From: Viola odorata
Taxonomy: Eukaryota; Streptophyta; Magnoliopsida; Malpighiales; Violaceae
Assembly (NCBI GenBank): GCA_963691705.1
Contig: OY829539.1
Location: 3,350,501 to 3,414,500, forward strand
Direction: 5' to 3'
Length of the DNA stretch: 64,000 bases
Below, one piece after another: positions 1 through 10,032 of this stretch. The position numbers and the translations under genes are program-made. Numbering within the stretch: position 1 is the first letter of the stretch; each line of letters starts with the position of its first letter. A model generated the notes under the pieces. It was not told the origin of the DNA, did not search any database, and saw nothing but the letters and a program-made list of their open reading frames with translations.

Positions 1-714
1 GAAGTATTAGAATATTCAAATGTAAGAAGTACGTTAAACAAATATGACTTACGTCTTACGAGCCTAACATATTCTAGCGATAATGCGATATTTCATATTT
101 TAGTATGATAAATCTTTACATTTTATGATACAAAACATATAAAGATTAAAATGACTATATATTTTTAAAAATAGAAGTATTAGAATATTCAAATGTAAGA
201 AGTACGTTAAACAAATATGACTTACGTCTTACGAGCCTAACATATTCTAGCGATAATGCGATATTTCATATTTTAGTATGATAAATCTTTACATTTTATG
301 ATACAAAACATATAAAGATTAAAATGACTATATATTTTAAAAAATAGAAGTATTAGAATATTCAAATGTAAGAAGTACGTTAAACAAATATGACTTACGT
401 CTTACGAGCCTAACATATTCTAGCAATAATGCGATATTTCATATTTTAGTATGATAAATCTTTACATTTTATTGATACAAAACATAAAAAGATTAAAATG
501 ACTATATATTTTTAAAAATAGAAGTATTAGAATATTCAAATGTAAGAAGTACGTTAAACAAATATGACTTACGCCTTACGAGCCTAACATATTCTAGCGA
601 TATTTCATATTTTAGTATGATAAATCTTTACATTTTATGATACAAAACATATAAAGATTAAAATGACTATATATTTTTAAAAATAGAAGTATTAGAATAT
701 TCAAATATTAGAAT
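1..714. repeat. AT-rich tandem repeat array A, ~173-bp unit
   Basis: Units begin at about 1, 174, 347, 521 and 686, each opening with gaagtattagaatattc. The first three are 173-174 bp; the fourth lacks part of the taatgcgatatttc stretch and is about 165 bp; the fifth is cut short where array B begins. Units differ by only a few bases, so the array is recently homogenised. The left edge is at or beyond the window start. No coding potential is seen. It could be a satellite or the internal repeats of a transposon. Confidence 0.9.
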
Positions 715-1440
715 GAGGGCATTTTAATTTTTTTCAATGATAAATCTTTACATTTTATGATACAAAACATATAAAATATTAAAATGATTATATATAATTT
801 AAAATGATATTCATATAATTTTAGGATCCAAAAATCGTGTAAAAAATTAGAATGTAGTGAGAAAATGAGGGCATTTTAATTTTTTACAATGATAAATCTT
901 TACATTTTATGATACAAAACATATAAAGTATTAAAATGATTATATATAATTTAAAATGATATTCATATAATTTTAGGATCCAAAAATCGTGTAAAAAATT
1001 GGAATGTAGTGAGAAAATGAGGACATTTTAATTTTTTACAATGATAAATCTTTACATTTTATGTTACAAAACATATAAAATATTAAAATAATTATATATA
1101 ATTTAAAATGATATTCATATAATTTTAGGATCCAAAAATCGTGTAAAAAATTGGAATGTAGTGAGAAAATGAGGGCATTTTAATTTTTTACAATGATAAA
1201 TCTTTACATTTTATGATACAAAACATATAAAGTATTAAAATGATTATATATAATTTAAAATGATATTCATATAATTTTAGGATCCAAAAATCGTGTAAAA
1301 AATTGGAATGTAGTGAAAAAATGAGGGCATTTTAATTTTTTACAATGATAAATCTTTACATTTTATGATACAAAACATATAAAATATTAAAATGATTATA
1401 TATAATTTTAGGATCCAAAAATTGTGTAAAAAATCGAAAT
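715..1440. repeat. AT-rich tandem repeat array B, 152-bp unit
   Basis: The word gagggcattttaat (once gaggacatttt) recurs at 715, 867, 1019, 1171 and 1323, an exact 152-bp period. Most units contain a BamHI site (ggatcc). Arrays A and B share the sub-block gataaatctttacatttt followed by atgatacaaaacatataaa, so B and A derive from a common repeat that later diverged in its other half. Confidence 0.9.
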
Positions 1441-1462
1441 GTGATTCATTTTTTCATCCAGA

Positions 1463-1530
1463 GCGAGGCGTCATTACGCCACATGAAAAGCCATTCGAGG
1501 CGTCTTGACGCCTCGCGGGTATAAAGGGGC
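1463..1530 (+). promoter_or_regulatory. GC-rich inverted repeats with TATA box (transposon promoter-like)
   Basis: A short GC-rich island breaks the AT-rich DNA. The arms cgaggcgtc (1496-1504) and gacgcctcg (1507-1515) form a perfect 9-bp inverted repeat with a 2-base loop, and a related gcgaggcgtc sits at 1463. A TATA box (tataaa, 1520-1525) follows, then a pyrimidine-rich leader-like stretch. This looks like the core promoter of the element carrying the ORF at 1856. That assignment is inference. Confidence 0.45.
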
Positions 1531-1855
1531 TGCAAGGCGTAAGCCTTCATTTTTTCTTCAGCATTGCCCCGCGTCTTCTCTCTCTTAGTCCCTCTCTCCT
1601 CAAACTCCAAATCACCCAATCCATCAAAAACCACCCAAATCACCTCCAAATCTTCCCAAAATTTAGGAAATCACTCCTTACACATCCATAACCAAAACCC
1701 ATCAATCAATTTAAATTCTTAACCACTACATGTCCACCCAATCCGAAATCCCTAATTCCGGAACCCTAACTTACTCTTCCGTATTTTTACCCTCAAATCT
1801 CCAAGCTTTTCACTAAATATGGTCGGAGACTCCTCTACGTACTCGAGGTGGATAC

Positions 1856-2449
1856 ATGGAGAAAAGGGCTCAACGCGAAAGTCCACGTCTGCTACTCGGG
1901 TCGTCGTCTTCAAATCCTCTTCCTCCCGCGGCTGAAGAAGATGAATTCGTTGTCCTAGCTGCCACAAATTCCCGATTCTATGTTCCACCTCCCACCTTTG
2001 ATCCAATATTTTTCATAAGTAAGCGTACATTCTTATACTATAAGAATTATTTTGCTACTGCTCAGATTATCATACCACGTGTGTTTGATATGGAAAATAT
2101 GATTAAATGTGCTCTACATGGATTATTGGATGTCCAAGGATGGACTAGGGCTGTAGAAATTTGTCAAGATTTTAGTCTTGTGCTTGTCAGAACTTTCTAT
2201 GCGAATTTGGAATCAAGCATGAAAGAAGATCCAGCTAGTTGTAGTATAACTTCTAAGATTTTTGGAAAACCTGTTATGGTTGATGTTGAGATGATATGCA
2301 GAATTTTAGGTGTACCAAATGCTGGTTTCTGTTATTTTAAAGGACGTGGAGCTATTATTGCTCGAATTGATCAAATTGAGTCAAATCTCAATGCGCGGTT
2401 GGATAGATATGAAGATTATCAACGAGGAATAATTGATCATGTCCTTTAG
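1856..2449 (+). pseudogene. Plant-transposon ORF fragment (PF20167-like domain)
   Basis: A 197-codon ORF. Residues about 60-150 read like the plant-transposon/retrotransposon ORF1 domain: an entry motif around IIIPRVFDMENMIK, then LVRTFYANLESS, then a GKPVMVDVEMICRILGVP segment. This matches the usual order of an FYANL block followed by a recognition-like VxGxxV-LG(L/V)P block. No polymerase or integrase follows, and the frame stops at 2449 well short of a full element protein. I take it as a truncated transposon gene; its function is unknown. A different frame with an ATG at 1819 overlaps the start, so the true start is unsettled. Confidence 0.45.
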
Positions 2450-2489
2450 CTTTGAAAATTCTTGTTAGCTATGCATTTTTTCTTGCTTG

Positions 2490-2540
2490 ATGTTGTTCTT
2501 TAATGGATTCAAGATGTTGTTCTTTAATGGATTCAAGTTT
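2490..2540 (+). repeat. Short direct duplication
   Basis: The word gatgttgttctttaatgga is present twice in tandem (about 26-bp step), just downstream of the transposon ORF, probably in its 3' untranslated part. Confidence 0.7.
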
Positions 2541-2689
2541 CATTTTTATGGAGGGTTTTGGCAGACCAATATGCTAGAGGTTGGATTGTTCATCAATGAC
2601 TTTTATTTTTAAGTTTTGTGGTGTTGGATGGAAACAAGGTTAGACTGCACAATGTGCATATGCAAGTAATGGTACAAATTTATGATATG

Positions 2690-2918
2690 TGTATATATTT
2701 TGCGGGTATTATTGCGGGTATCGATACCCGCATTTTGCGGGTATTTAGTGCGGGTATTGGAACGGGTAAGCACTATCCATACCCGCATCCATACCCGCAC
2801 TTTGCGGATGCGGGTAAATCCATACCCGCAAAATACCCACAAACTGCGAGTAATACCCACCCGCAATTGCGGGTATCCGGCAGGTATTCATGCCCGCGGG
2901 CGGAAATTGCCAACCCTA
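2690..2918. mobile_element. hAT element terminal fragment with gcgggta subterminal repeats
   Basis: Dense copies of gcgggta and its complement tacccgc occur in both orientations, and the block ends with attgccaaccctag. Clustered short subterminal repeats plus an end reading TAGGGTTGGCAA outward are typical of plant hAT transposons. No matching left terminus or transposase was found nearby, so only one end is recognisable. Confidence 0.55.
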
Positions 2919-2974
2919 GTTGGTTTATACCGTGTGAAATCTTTTAAGGGGGTTAAAAGAATTTCTTTGATGGA

Positions 2975-3200
2975 GTAAATATGAAAGATTAAAATAAAAA
3001 GAATAGAACTTTAAGAACTATTGTAGGAGAATTCAAAATTCTATGAAGCAAATATGAAAGATTAAAGTAAAAATAATAAAACTTCAGGGCTATTATGAAG
3101 AATTTAAAATTTTAAAATCAAATATAAAGGATTAAAGCAAAAAAAATAGAACTTTAAGGACTGTTATAGGAGAATTTAAAATTCTAGAGGCTAGGCTCCG
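2975..3200. repeat. Degenerate ~70-bp AT-rich tandem repeat
   Basis: Three diverged copies of a unit containing gattaaa-aaaa-ata-aactt, then a ctatt-taggagaattcaaaat-type segment, end with ctaggctccgccctgg. No gene is seen. It is probably transposon debris. Confidence 0.45.
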
Positions 3201-4088
3201 CCCTGGTTATGATATTAGGGCTTGAAGCTGATTTTGTTTTTTTTTCCTTCTTTATGGGGCCACCCTTGTTTTATATTCTCAAAGGAAATATTATTTTTCA
3301 TTGAATTATAAATAAATTTATCATATTTAATTTTTTTAAAAGGAAATGTATCATATTTAATTAATTCCTTACTGATATCTATGTTAAATAATAGAAGTGG
3401 GTATCCAATCGAGATTTTTCTAACATATTTAAATTAGGTAATTTTTTACATCTTAACCACAACTATTATTAGATTTATTAGATCATATCAATATAAAAGG
3501 AATATTCTATAGTAATTAAGTCACAAATAAACATTAATGGTAGTAGATCTCTTATGTAAATTAACTATTGATTTTTTTCGCCTTATAATAATAATTAAGT
3601 TATAACAATAACAATTAACAACGTCAACCTCTAGATTATATAGTATTTGCTTATGGCTCTTATTCTTCCTATGAGCTACCTAAAACCTAATCAACTCTTA
3701 GTGTGGCCATCTTTACATGTCCATCTCTTCTTCTTCTTCTTCTTCTTCTTCTTCTTCTTCTTGTGTGTTGCATACTATATAATTAATAGAAAAATACCTC
3801 TTTATTCTTCATCCTTCACCTCAAACAAACAAAAAACAAAACCAACCCAAACGATTGTCATATGTAATAAGGTTAGTAGTATTATATCGCTCGCTTTAAT
3901 TTCTTTCTTATTATGCTATATTTTTTTTCCCGGTAGGATAAGAACGAGCGGAAACTAGCTATGATAACAGCTGGGAGTTATAAGATTTTCTTTCTTGACT
4001 CTTTATACTTTATTATGTTGTAGAATATTGATTAACCTAACTACTAATTATATTGTTTCTTTGATTTTGATGTAGTGATTAATTAAGG
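3201..4088 (+). promoter_or_regulatory. Upstream region of the LOB-domain gene
   Basis: AT-rich, with no transposon signature. It contains a (ttc)n microsatellite at about 3728-3760 and a TATA-like actatataatta at about 3773-3785. A 5' UTR intron is possible: a donor-like aag/gttagt near 3872 and an acceptor-like tttgatgtag ending at about 4077, 11 bases before the ATG. Splicing here is inferred from consensus only. Confidence 0.4.
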
Positions 4089-4938
4089 ATGCAAAGGAGC
4101 ATTATTAGCAATAGCGGAACGGGAGGAGGAGGAGGAGTGCATCAAGCTTGTGCTTCATGCAAGCATCAAAGGAAGAAGTGCAATGAGGATTGTGTATTGG
4201 CTCCATATTTTCCTGCCGATCGGAACCGGGAATTCAAAGCTGTCCATAAAGTTTTTGGGGTTAGTAACGTTATGAAATTGGTGCGTAGTGCCAGGGAAGA
4301 AGATCGGAAATCGGTGGCGGATTCACTTGTTTGGGAGGCACTTTGTAGGCAAAATGACCCTATTTTAGGTTCATTAGGTGAGTATAAAAGGGTACAAGAG
4401 GAGCTCAATTTGTTCAAAAATTCTGCCAATGCCCAGGCCCAAGCCCACCAAAACCAGAACCAGTTGGTGCAGAATGGGATGATTGCGTGGAATGTTCCAA
4501 ATGGGATCATGAATACGAAATCATCAAATGGCATAATTGGGAATATTGCAGGAGGAGAATTGTTGAGTAATAATAGCATGGTACTAAACTATAATCATGA
4601 GAATGGGAATAGGAATATTATAGATCCAATTCCATATACTTGTCCGTTGCGTTACGTGCAAGATGTTGTGGTGGCAGAGAAAATGATAAAGCACGATAAG
4701 GAAAATGTGGGTACCCGTCTTGTTTCGTTCCACCAGCAGCAGCAGCAGCAGCAGCAGCAACATCATGTAGTCGGTGGATTCAATCAGCAACAATTGTACA
4801 TTCCAGGTAAATATACATATGTGCGTGCGCGTGTTTTCATGTGGCTTTAATTTAATTTCATTCATCTCCTGTTTTGAAGGTCAATTTGGTCCGATAAATG
4901 GCAAGACAATGGATGGGTGGGGAGATGAGCCAAATTAA
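4089..4938 (+). CDS. LOB-domain (LBD) transcription factor, two exons
   Basis: Exons 4089-4806 and 4880-4938, split by a 73-bp GT-AG intron inside codon 240, encode 258 aa. Residues 21-35 form the zinc-binding CX2CX6CX3C motif (Cys21, 24, 31, 35). The GAS-type block follows (FKAVHKVFGVSNVMKLV, about 49-65) and a degenerate leucine-rich segment about 92-110, so this is a plant-specific LATERAL ORGAN BOUNDARIES DNA-binding protein acting in the nucleus. The C-terminal half is Asn/Gln-rich with a nine-Gln run (216-224) encoded by a CAG microsatellite. The second exon ends ...GWGDEPN, a short acidic tail. Without splicing the frame runs into a spurious tail at 4850. The subclass is uncertain, so no symbol is given. 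Confidence 0.9.
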
Positions 4939-5528
4939 GGACATATCCACTTTTCTTTTCTTTTCTTTTGTTTTTGTTGCAATACCTTACTATTTCTCTT
5001 CATTTATTATATTGTATAGGAGAAGAAGATCCAATTTACTCAAATGTTGAAACTGATTATTCATTTTGGTTGTAATGCAATATTGAATCTCTGATTGTAT
5101 TTGCTGCTACTGAGCCTTATTACCCATAGCCTGCAAATGCAATGATTATTGCCCAACACAGATCAACTTTGAGGAAATATTAGAGTAATGAACTGAATTA
5201 TCCGTTTGGATGATTATCTCAATCGAATTATCGTGGACATTTAAACTGAATTTCTTTGGATTAGTTTTGTTGTGAATTTCAAATATAGAAACTTAAAACT
5301 TTAGCCCTAATTGCACCCAAACCTTCGAAAAGAAACTAATAATAGGACCTTCAAATGGCATCTGATATGATGATGCATATACATCTGTTTTTGGTTCATT
5401 GATGCATTTTTGAAATGGGAAAAATATACTTAGTAATATTAATTTAATAATATTAATAATTTCACTTGCAATTTATACTTAGTACTAAAGTTCTGGACAA
5501 GAACATGAAGAAATCAAGAGGAACAGTA
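4939..5528. other. Intergenic region between convergent genes
   Basis: AT-rich, holding the 3' ends of the LOB-domain gene (+) and the KIP1/NET-like gene (-). No ORF, transposon end or RNA gene is recognisable. Confidence 0.6.
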
Positions 5529-6566
5529 CTACTGGTTAATGGCACACCCTGGCATGGAGAACAAGTCCATCCTCTTCACTCTTTCCCACCATTTTTGGAT
5601 CCTCACTTTCCCTCCACCATTACTGTTTTCTTCACAATTACTATCCCCTTTTCTTGATCTCCTCATCTTCTCCACTTGAAAGCAGCCCACCAATGCCACA
5701 TGGCAGTGACCACCACCACTTCTGTTCTTGTTCTTTTTGTTTTCTGGTTCTTGTTCTTGTTGCTGCTGCTGATCTTTCTTCATCAGCAGCTGTTGGTAAT
5801 AGAACTCCTTATTCCTCTCCTCTAACCCATAAATCTGACCTTGAAGATCCTCAATTTTTCTTGTCAGCATATAAACCCTATGATCCTCCCTCATCTTCAA
5901 CACACACCTACTAAGCTCACCTGCTTTCCTCCTCAAAAACATTGCCTCTGCTGACAGATCTCCACTCTCTTCAACCAAAGTTTCCACTTTGTATTCCAAT
6001 CTTGCATTCTCATTCAACAACACCATCCTCTCTGACTCCAAAACCTCAAGCAGCTTCTTCAGCAACTCAATCTTCCTTAAAGATTCATCACCCACCTGCT
6101 CCATCTCACTCATTTGCTCCTCTAATATCTCCTTCTCCACATTCTTCATCACCAGCTCGGCTACCACTATTTCTACTACCCCATCAACAACCCCCCCAGT
6201 TGTGTTGTTGTTCTGTTGATTGGGAGTTAGCTGCTGATAAGACAGAGTGCTCTCTGCATCTGAGTCAACTTGGGTGCATGTGCAATCTCCAAATTCTGAG
6301 TCTTGTTGCTCAAATTGGCAGTTTTGATCAGTAGACAAGGCCAATTTGAGAGGTGGGTGTCTTCCAGAATTGCTGCTTTCCATTCTGCGGCACCGTTCCA
6401 GCAGAGTGGTGTAGTCATTGTAGAGATCTTGAAGCAGAGAAAGAAGCAGAGGACGTTTCTGGTAGTACCACTCTGCTCTTTCTGCAAAACTGTCACCACT
6501 CCTTTCTTCCTCAGTTATGCATTTCAGCAACTCCTTCATCCTCTTTTCAACCTCTGCTTTCTCCAT
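5529..6566 (-). CDS. KIP1/NET-like (kinase-interacting family) coiled-coil protein
   Basis: A single-exon 345-codon frame with the ATG at 6566. Residues about 27-60 (FAERAEWYYQKRPLLLSLLQ...LLERCRRM) resemble the NAB actin-binding domain of plant NET/KIP1-like proteins, in a shortened form. Residues about 135-275 are strongly heptad-like (repeated E-L-L-E-V-L-E, K-V-E-T-L-V-E), a long coiled coil. A Gln-rich patch follows. The C-terminus is basic and ends with a conserved-looking KWWERVKRMDLFSMP motif. The family links membranes or kinases to actin. It is shorter than most NET proteins and fits the smaller kinase-interacting members. It is convergent with the LOB-domain gene. Confidence 0.75.
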   Translation of the reverse strand: MEKAEVEKRMKELLKCITEEERSGDSFAERAEWYYQKRPLLLSLLQDLYNDYTTLLERCRRMESSNSGRHPPLKLALSTDQNCQFEQQDSEFGDCTCTQVDSDAESTLSYQQLTPNQQNNNTTGGVVDGVVEIVVAELVMKNVEKEILEEQMSEMEQVGDESLRKIELLKKLLEVLESERMVLLNENARLEYKVETLVEESGDLSAEAMFLRRKAGELSRCVLKMREDHRVYMLTRKIEDLQGQIYGLEERNKEFYYQQLLMKKDQQQQQEQEPENKKNKNRSGGGHCHVALVGCFQVEKMRRSRKGDSNCEENSNGGGKVRIQKWWERVKRMDLFSMPGCAINQ

Positions 6567-7424
6567 AGATAAAACCCAAAAGAGATGAAAGCTTAAGTTA
6601 GAAAACTAAGTATTAGAAACAGAGAAGAAACAGGGGATATTACTATATTCTAAAGGTATGAACATCTTACCCATTTGGAGCCAGGTAAAGTTGAAACGTC
6701 TTTGCAGGTTTTATGGATGAGTTGCTTTCTTGGCTTAGGATTCTTTATTTTGAACAGGAACTTTTTCAGCATACGTTACATCCATTTATATGATAAACAA
6801 GCAACGACCCTTTTGAGTATATGAGTCTTTTACAAGCTACAGAATGGATTCCTGACACACAAAAATTGAACTTTTGGATAGCAAACAGACAAAAAAGGGT
6901 CACAGTTTAGAGAACGAAAGGGACAACAAGCAGACGATTTGTTTAAAATTTGAAACTGAAGGAGGGAGAGAGAGGGGAAGGAGAAGATGGGAAAGGTTGT
7001 CCAGGAGGAGGATTTGAATGTTTGAATTTGATTCTGTTTTAGGGTTTTAGGCCATCCATGTGTTGTTGGACATTTGGGATGTAAGGTCACAATCAAGTAT
7101 GCCCCAGTTGCAAATTGGCATTCTTTTTTTCTTTTAATTTTAATGATCTCAAAATTAAAATTAGCGATATAATGTTTTTTATTCTTTAAATTCAAATTTA
7201 AAATTTATGTGTAAAATGAAAAAGAAAAAAAAGTACATGGAAGCAGATTTCAATCAATCAATGCAACAAGAGGGGGAGAGTTGCACGCAAACCAAGGATA
7301 GTCAGGACTCAGGAGGGTAGGGAATAAAAAGTGGTAAGTTTTAATTGTGAAAAGAAGACGTAAGAAAAGGGGTCTGTCGGAAGAAGATCATATGGACACT
7401 GCAACAATGCAACGAAGAAAGGGG
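6567..7424 (-). promoter_or_regulatory. Upstream region of the KIP1/NET-like gene
   Basis: Contains a purine-rich stretch at about 6958-6990 (pyrimidine-rich on the gene strand, like a plant 5' UTR). The short frame at 6830-7195 (-) has no recognisable domain. The region ends at the 8-bp target duplication of the hAT element. Confidence 0.35.
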
Positions 7425-7432
7425 GCGTTGGA
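7425..7432. repeat. hAT target-site duplication, left copy (gcgttgga)
   Basis: Identical to 40094-40101; 8 bp is the hAT-family duplication length. Confidence 0.93.
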
Positions 7433-7947
7433 TAGGGGTGAGCTCGGATCGAAGGATCCGACCGATCCGATCCGATCTGATCCGATTCGAACTCACCCAT
7501 CCGATCCGATCCGTGCCAGGTTCGGATTCGGTTCGGAGGAGGGTGTCGGAATCCGATCAGTTTCGGATTTCGACGGTTGGATTATCGGAATCCGTCGGAT
7601 TCCGATAATCTAAATGATTTAATGATACCCCTACACCCAACCCAACCCTAATTCATTTCAGTTTACCCTACCCAACCCGCAAACGCAGCGCAGTCGCTCG
7701 CTCCGCTGTCCCCAACCCTTGTGCCTCTGTCACCGTTGCCGTCTGTCACCGTTGCCGTCCGTTCCCTCCCAAAATTGTCAACATCCCAGCTACTCCTCCA
7801 TCCCTTCACTGTTCGTTGCTGCCATGGTGCCACCCTCCCAAATCCCGATTCGCTCCTCCATCCCGAACTCCACGTCACCGTCGCTCCATCCCAGCCGCTG
7901 AGCCGCTTCATCCCGTTCTCGTCAGTTGTCGCAGCTTCAAAATCAAA

Positions 7948-8069
7948 ATGGTAAGATTCTAAATCCCTAATTCCTAAATCCATAATTTCTAATTCCTAAG
8001 GCTAAATCCCTAATTTCTAAATCCCTAATTCCTAAATCCCTAATTTCTAATTTTCTAATTCCTAACTAG
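7948..8069 (+). other. hAT first codon and first intron with telomere-like repeats
   Basis: The ATG at 7948-7950 is followed at once by gtaag, and an intron runs to ctaactag at 8069. Exon 2 then reads GAC GAA GGC in the frame that continues into the proline-rich N-terminus. The intron is made of degenerate ccctaaatc/ttcctaa repeats resembling plant telomere repeats. The splice sites are inferred from consensus. Confidence 0.5.
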
Positions 8070-8734
8070 GACGAAGGCAATTCAAGCATGCCACCGCCAC
8101 CACCACCACCACCACCATGTCAACAACCACCAGCTTCTCAAGCTCCATCATCACAGCCACAACCACAGTCACTGGAGGCACAGCAACAGCATGAGCAAGT
8201 GCAACAACAACCAGCAGAAGAATCATTAGAAGCTGAGTCTATGGCCTCAAAAAGGGAAAGCACTGGTGGAAGATCAATCGTATGGAAGCACTTTGCGAAG
8301 TTCACCAGGGACAACGAGAAATGGAGTAGGTGCAAGCATTGTCAATTTGAGACCAGAGCAGACCCTAAAAAATAAGGTACTGGTCCTATGTTACAGCACA
8401 TACGCAAATCTGTTTGCATTCCTTGTGATGTTGATGATGAGCAATCTCGTTTATCTAATGCAAACACTGAAAATGATGAAACCCAGCTAGGTGTTTGGAA
8501 GTTTGATCAAGTTGCCACTAGAAAAGCTCTATTTAGAATGATTGTAATAGATGAGCTTGCTTTTTCGTTTGTTGATGGTAAGGGATTTAGGCAATTTATG
8601 GAGGTTGCCCAGCCTAGGTTTCATATAAATTCTCGTTGGACAGTTTCTAGGGATATTTTTGAGAAATATGTTGAGCAAAAAACCCTTTTGAAAGCGACTT
8701 TTAAGAATTCTTGTGACCGAGTTTGTTTGACCAC
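8070..8734 (+). pseudogene. hAT transposase, N-terminal piece (BED zinc finger)
   Basis: One frame broken by a single TAA at 8373-8375. It starts with a Pro/Gln-rich segment, then a BED-type zinc finger: the aromatic VWKHFAKF block, the pair CKHC and a downstream LQHIRKS. The start of the hAT catalytic core follows (SFVDGKGFRQFMEVAQP, then CLTTD carrying the first catalytic Asp). At 8734 the frame is cut by the Athila-like LTR after duplicated accac and resumes at 15109. Confidence 0.88.
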
Positions 8735-10032
8735 TGATGTGTTGTCGAAGCACATACAAAAACAATAATAAAAACCTGCTATCAAATGCACAATAAATTG
8801 TATACAGTGGAAGCAGGGTCGAACACAGGGACTAAGGGTAGACGCCGACTTTCGTGTGTGACTAGGGCAAACAAATCGAAACAGTAACAAAGGGGGGTTT
8901 TGAGAGTGTTGATTAATCTAATTATAAACTAAGAAAGTAATAACAGACAGTAATAAAATAAGTAAGAAATCAATAGAGAAAGGGTCCTCGGTAGGAATCT
9001 ATCTTCAGTTGCATTTATGGTTGGCCGATCATCGGTGTAAGGATCTTCTACCCCTGGCTGGTAGACGCGCTATAGGGACCAGGTACGCTTAGGTCCCCTG
9101 CTTACCTTCGTAATAAAAGCTACCCCAATGTACGCTTATGGGATAACCTTGACAGTTCGCCGTCCTCCAAGGTACGCTTATGGAGACAATACTCGGATGC
9201 CCATGAAGAGGCGGTAAGACACGTCTAGGGCGAGACACTCAGTACGCTCGAGGCACTACCATAATTACTCGTTTAACCCAACTGGGGGATACCAGGTTTC
9301 CAGTCAGGACCAGTATGGTTGTCTACTTTACCCTGCAGCTTCGCGTTAGTTATAACAACAGAGATGACTTTAATCGGCTAGGTCTAGCAGCTAGTTGGCC
9401 AGACTAGAAACAGCCCTAGTAGATTTGACAAGAATTCGTTAAACAAATAAATACAAACCAGTGGTATATTAATATCAATTCGACCTCATGGCTTTCCTAA
9501 GCAACCTTTGATGATTCCTACCAAGAATAAGAAAACTAGCCGCTCATATTAAAAGTAAAAACAAACAAATAAATAAATTCCATAAATAAAATAGAAGAGA
9601 AGATGAAGAAGAAGAGGAGGGGGGGAAGAGAAGAAGAGGCGAAAGAGAGAGCCCTCCTCTCAAACCCTAATTACTAAAAGTATTTATAAAATTATTACAA
9701 ATAAAACTCCTAATCCGATTGGAATTTAACTCCCTATAGGACTTCTACTGCGATTGGGACTTCTGGAGCATTAATTGAGCAGATCTGATATTTTCCTTTA
9801 ATGTGCTTGTTTCCTTTTCTTGCTAGGACACTACTGCCTTCCGCGAACGTCCAGCTGCTCGGCCTAGCTGCTCAAATACTTCCAGAAAATGATAGAAAGT
9901 GCTTCTTTTTGTAGTTTCCTCTTAATTAGCCCAGATCTGTAAAAAGTGAATAAACACAGCAACATAAGTAACATCATGGTCTAAAAAGGCATACAAAAAA
10001 GGAAAGAATTAAGGACATAAAACACTCTATCA
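8735..10032 (-). repeat. Athila-like element 3' LTR (1298 bp)
   Basis: Nearly identical to 14306-15108 except that the latter lacks 495 bp. A TATA box in element orientation (tataaata on the minus strand) lies at 9681-9688, with a polypurine tract just outside at 10033-10050. In element orientation this is the downstream LTR. Confidence 0.92.
9681..9688 (-). promoter_or_regulatory. TATA box of the Athila-like LTR
   Basis: tataaata on the minus strand, within the segment that is deleted from the 5' LTR. Confidence 0.5.

Noticed and set aside
1..1440. Possible CRISPR array
   Set aside because: Repeats are 152-173 bp and tandem without unique spacers, in a plant genome.
2609..2978. Overlapping frames in the gcgggta-rich block
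   Set aside because: They come from translating short inverted repeats at a hAT end.
5466..6572. Plus-strand frames overlapping the KIP1/NET-like gene
   Set aside because: They lie antisense to a well-supported coiled-coil protein and are Ser/Pro-rich shadows of it.
6830..7195. 121-codon minus-strand frame upstream of the KIP1/NET-like gene
   Set aside because: No domain, basic low-complexity start and AT-rich composition; more likely leader or promoter sequence.
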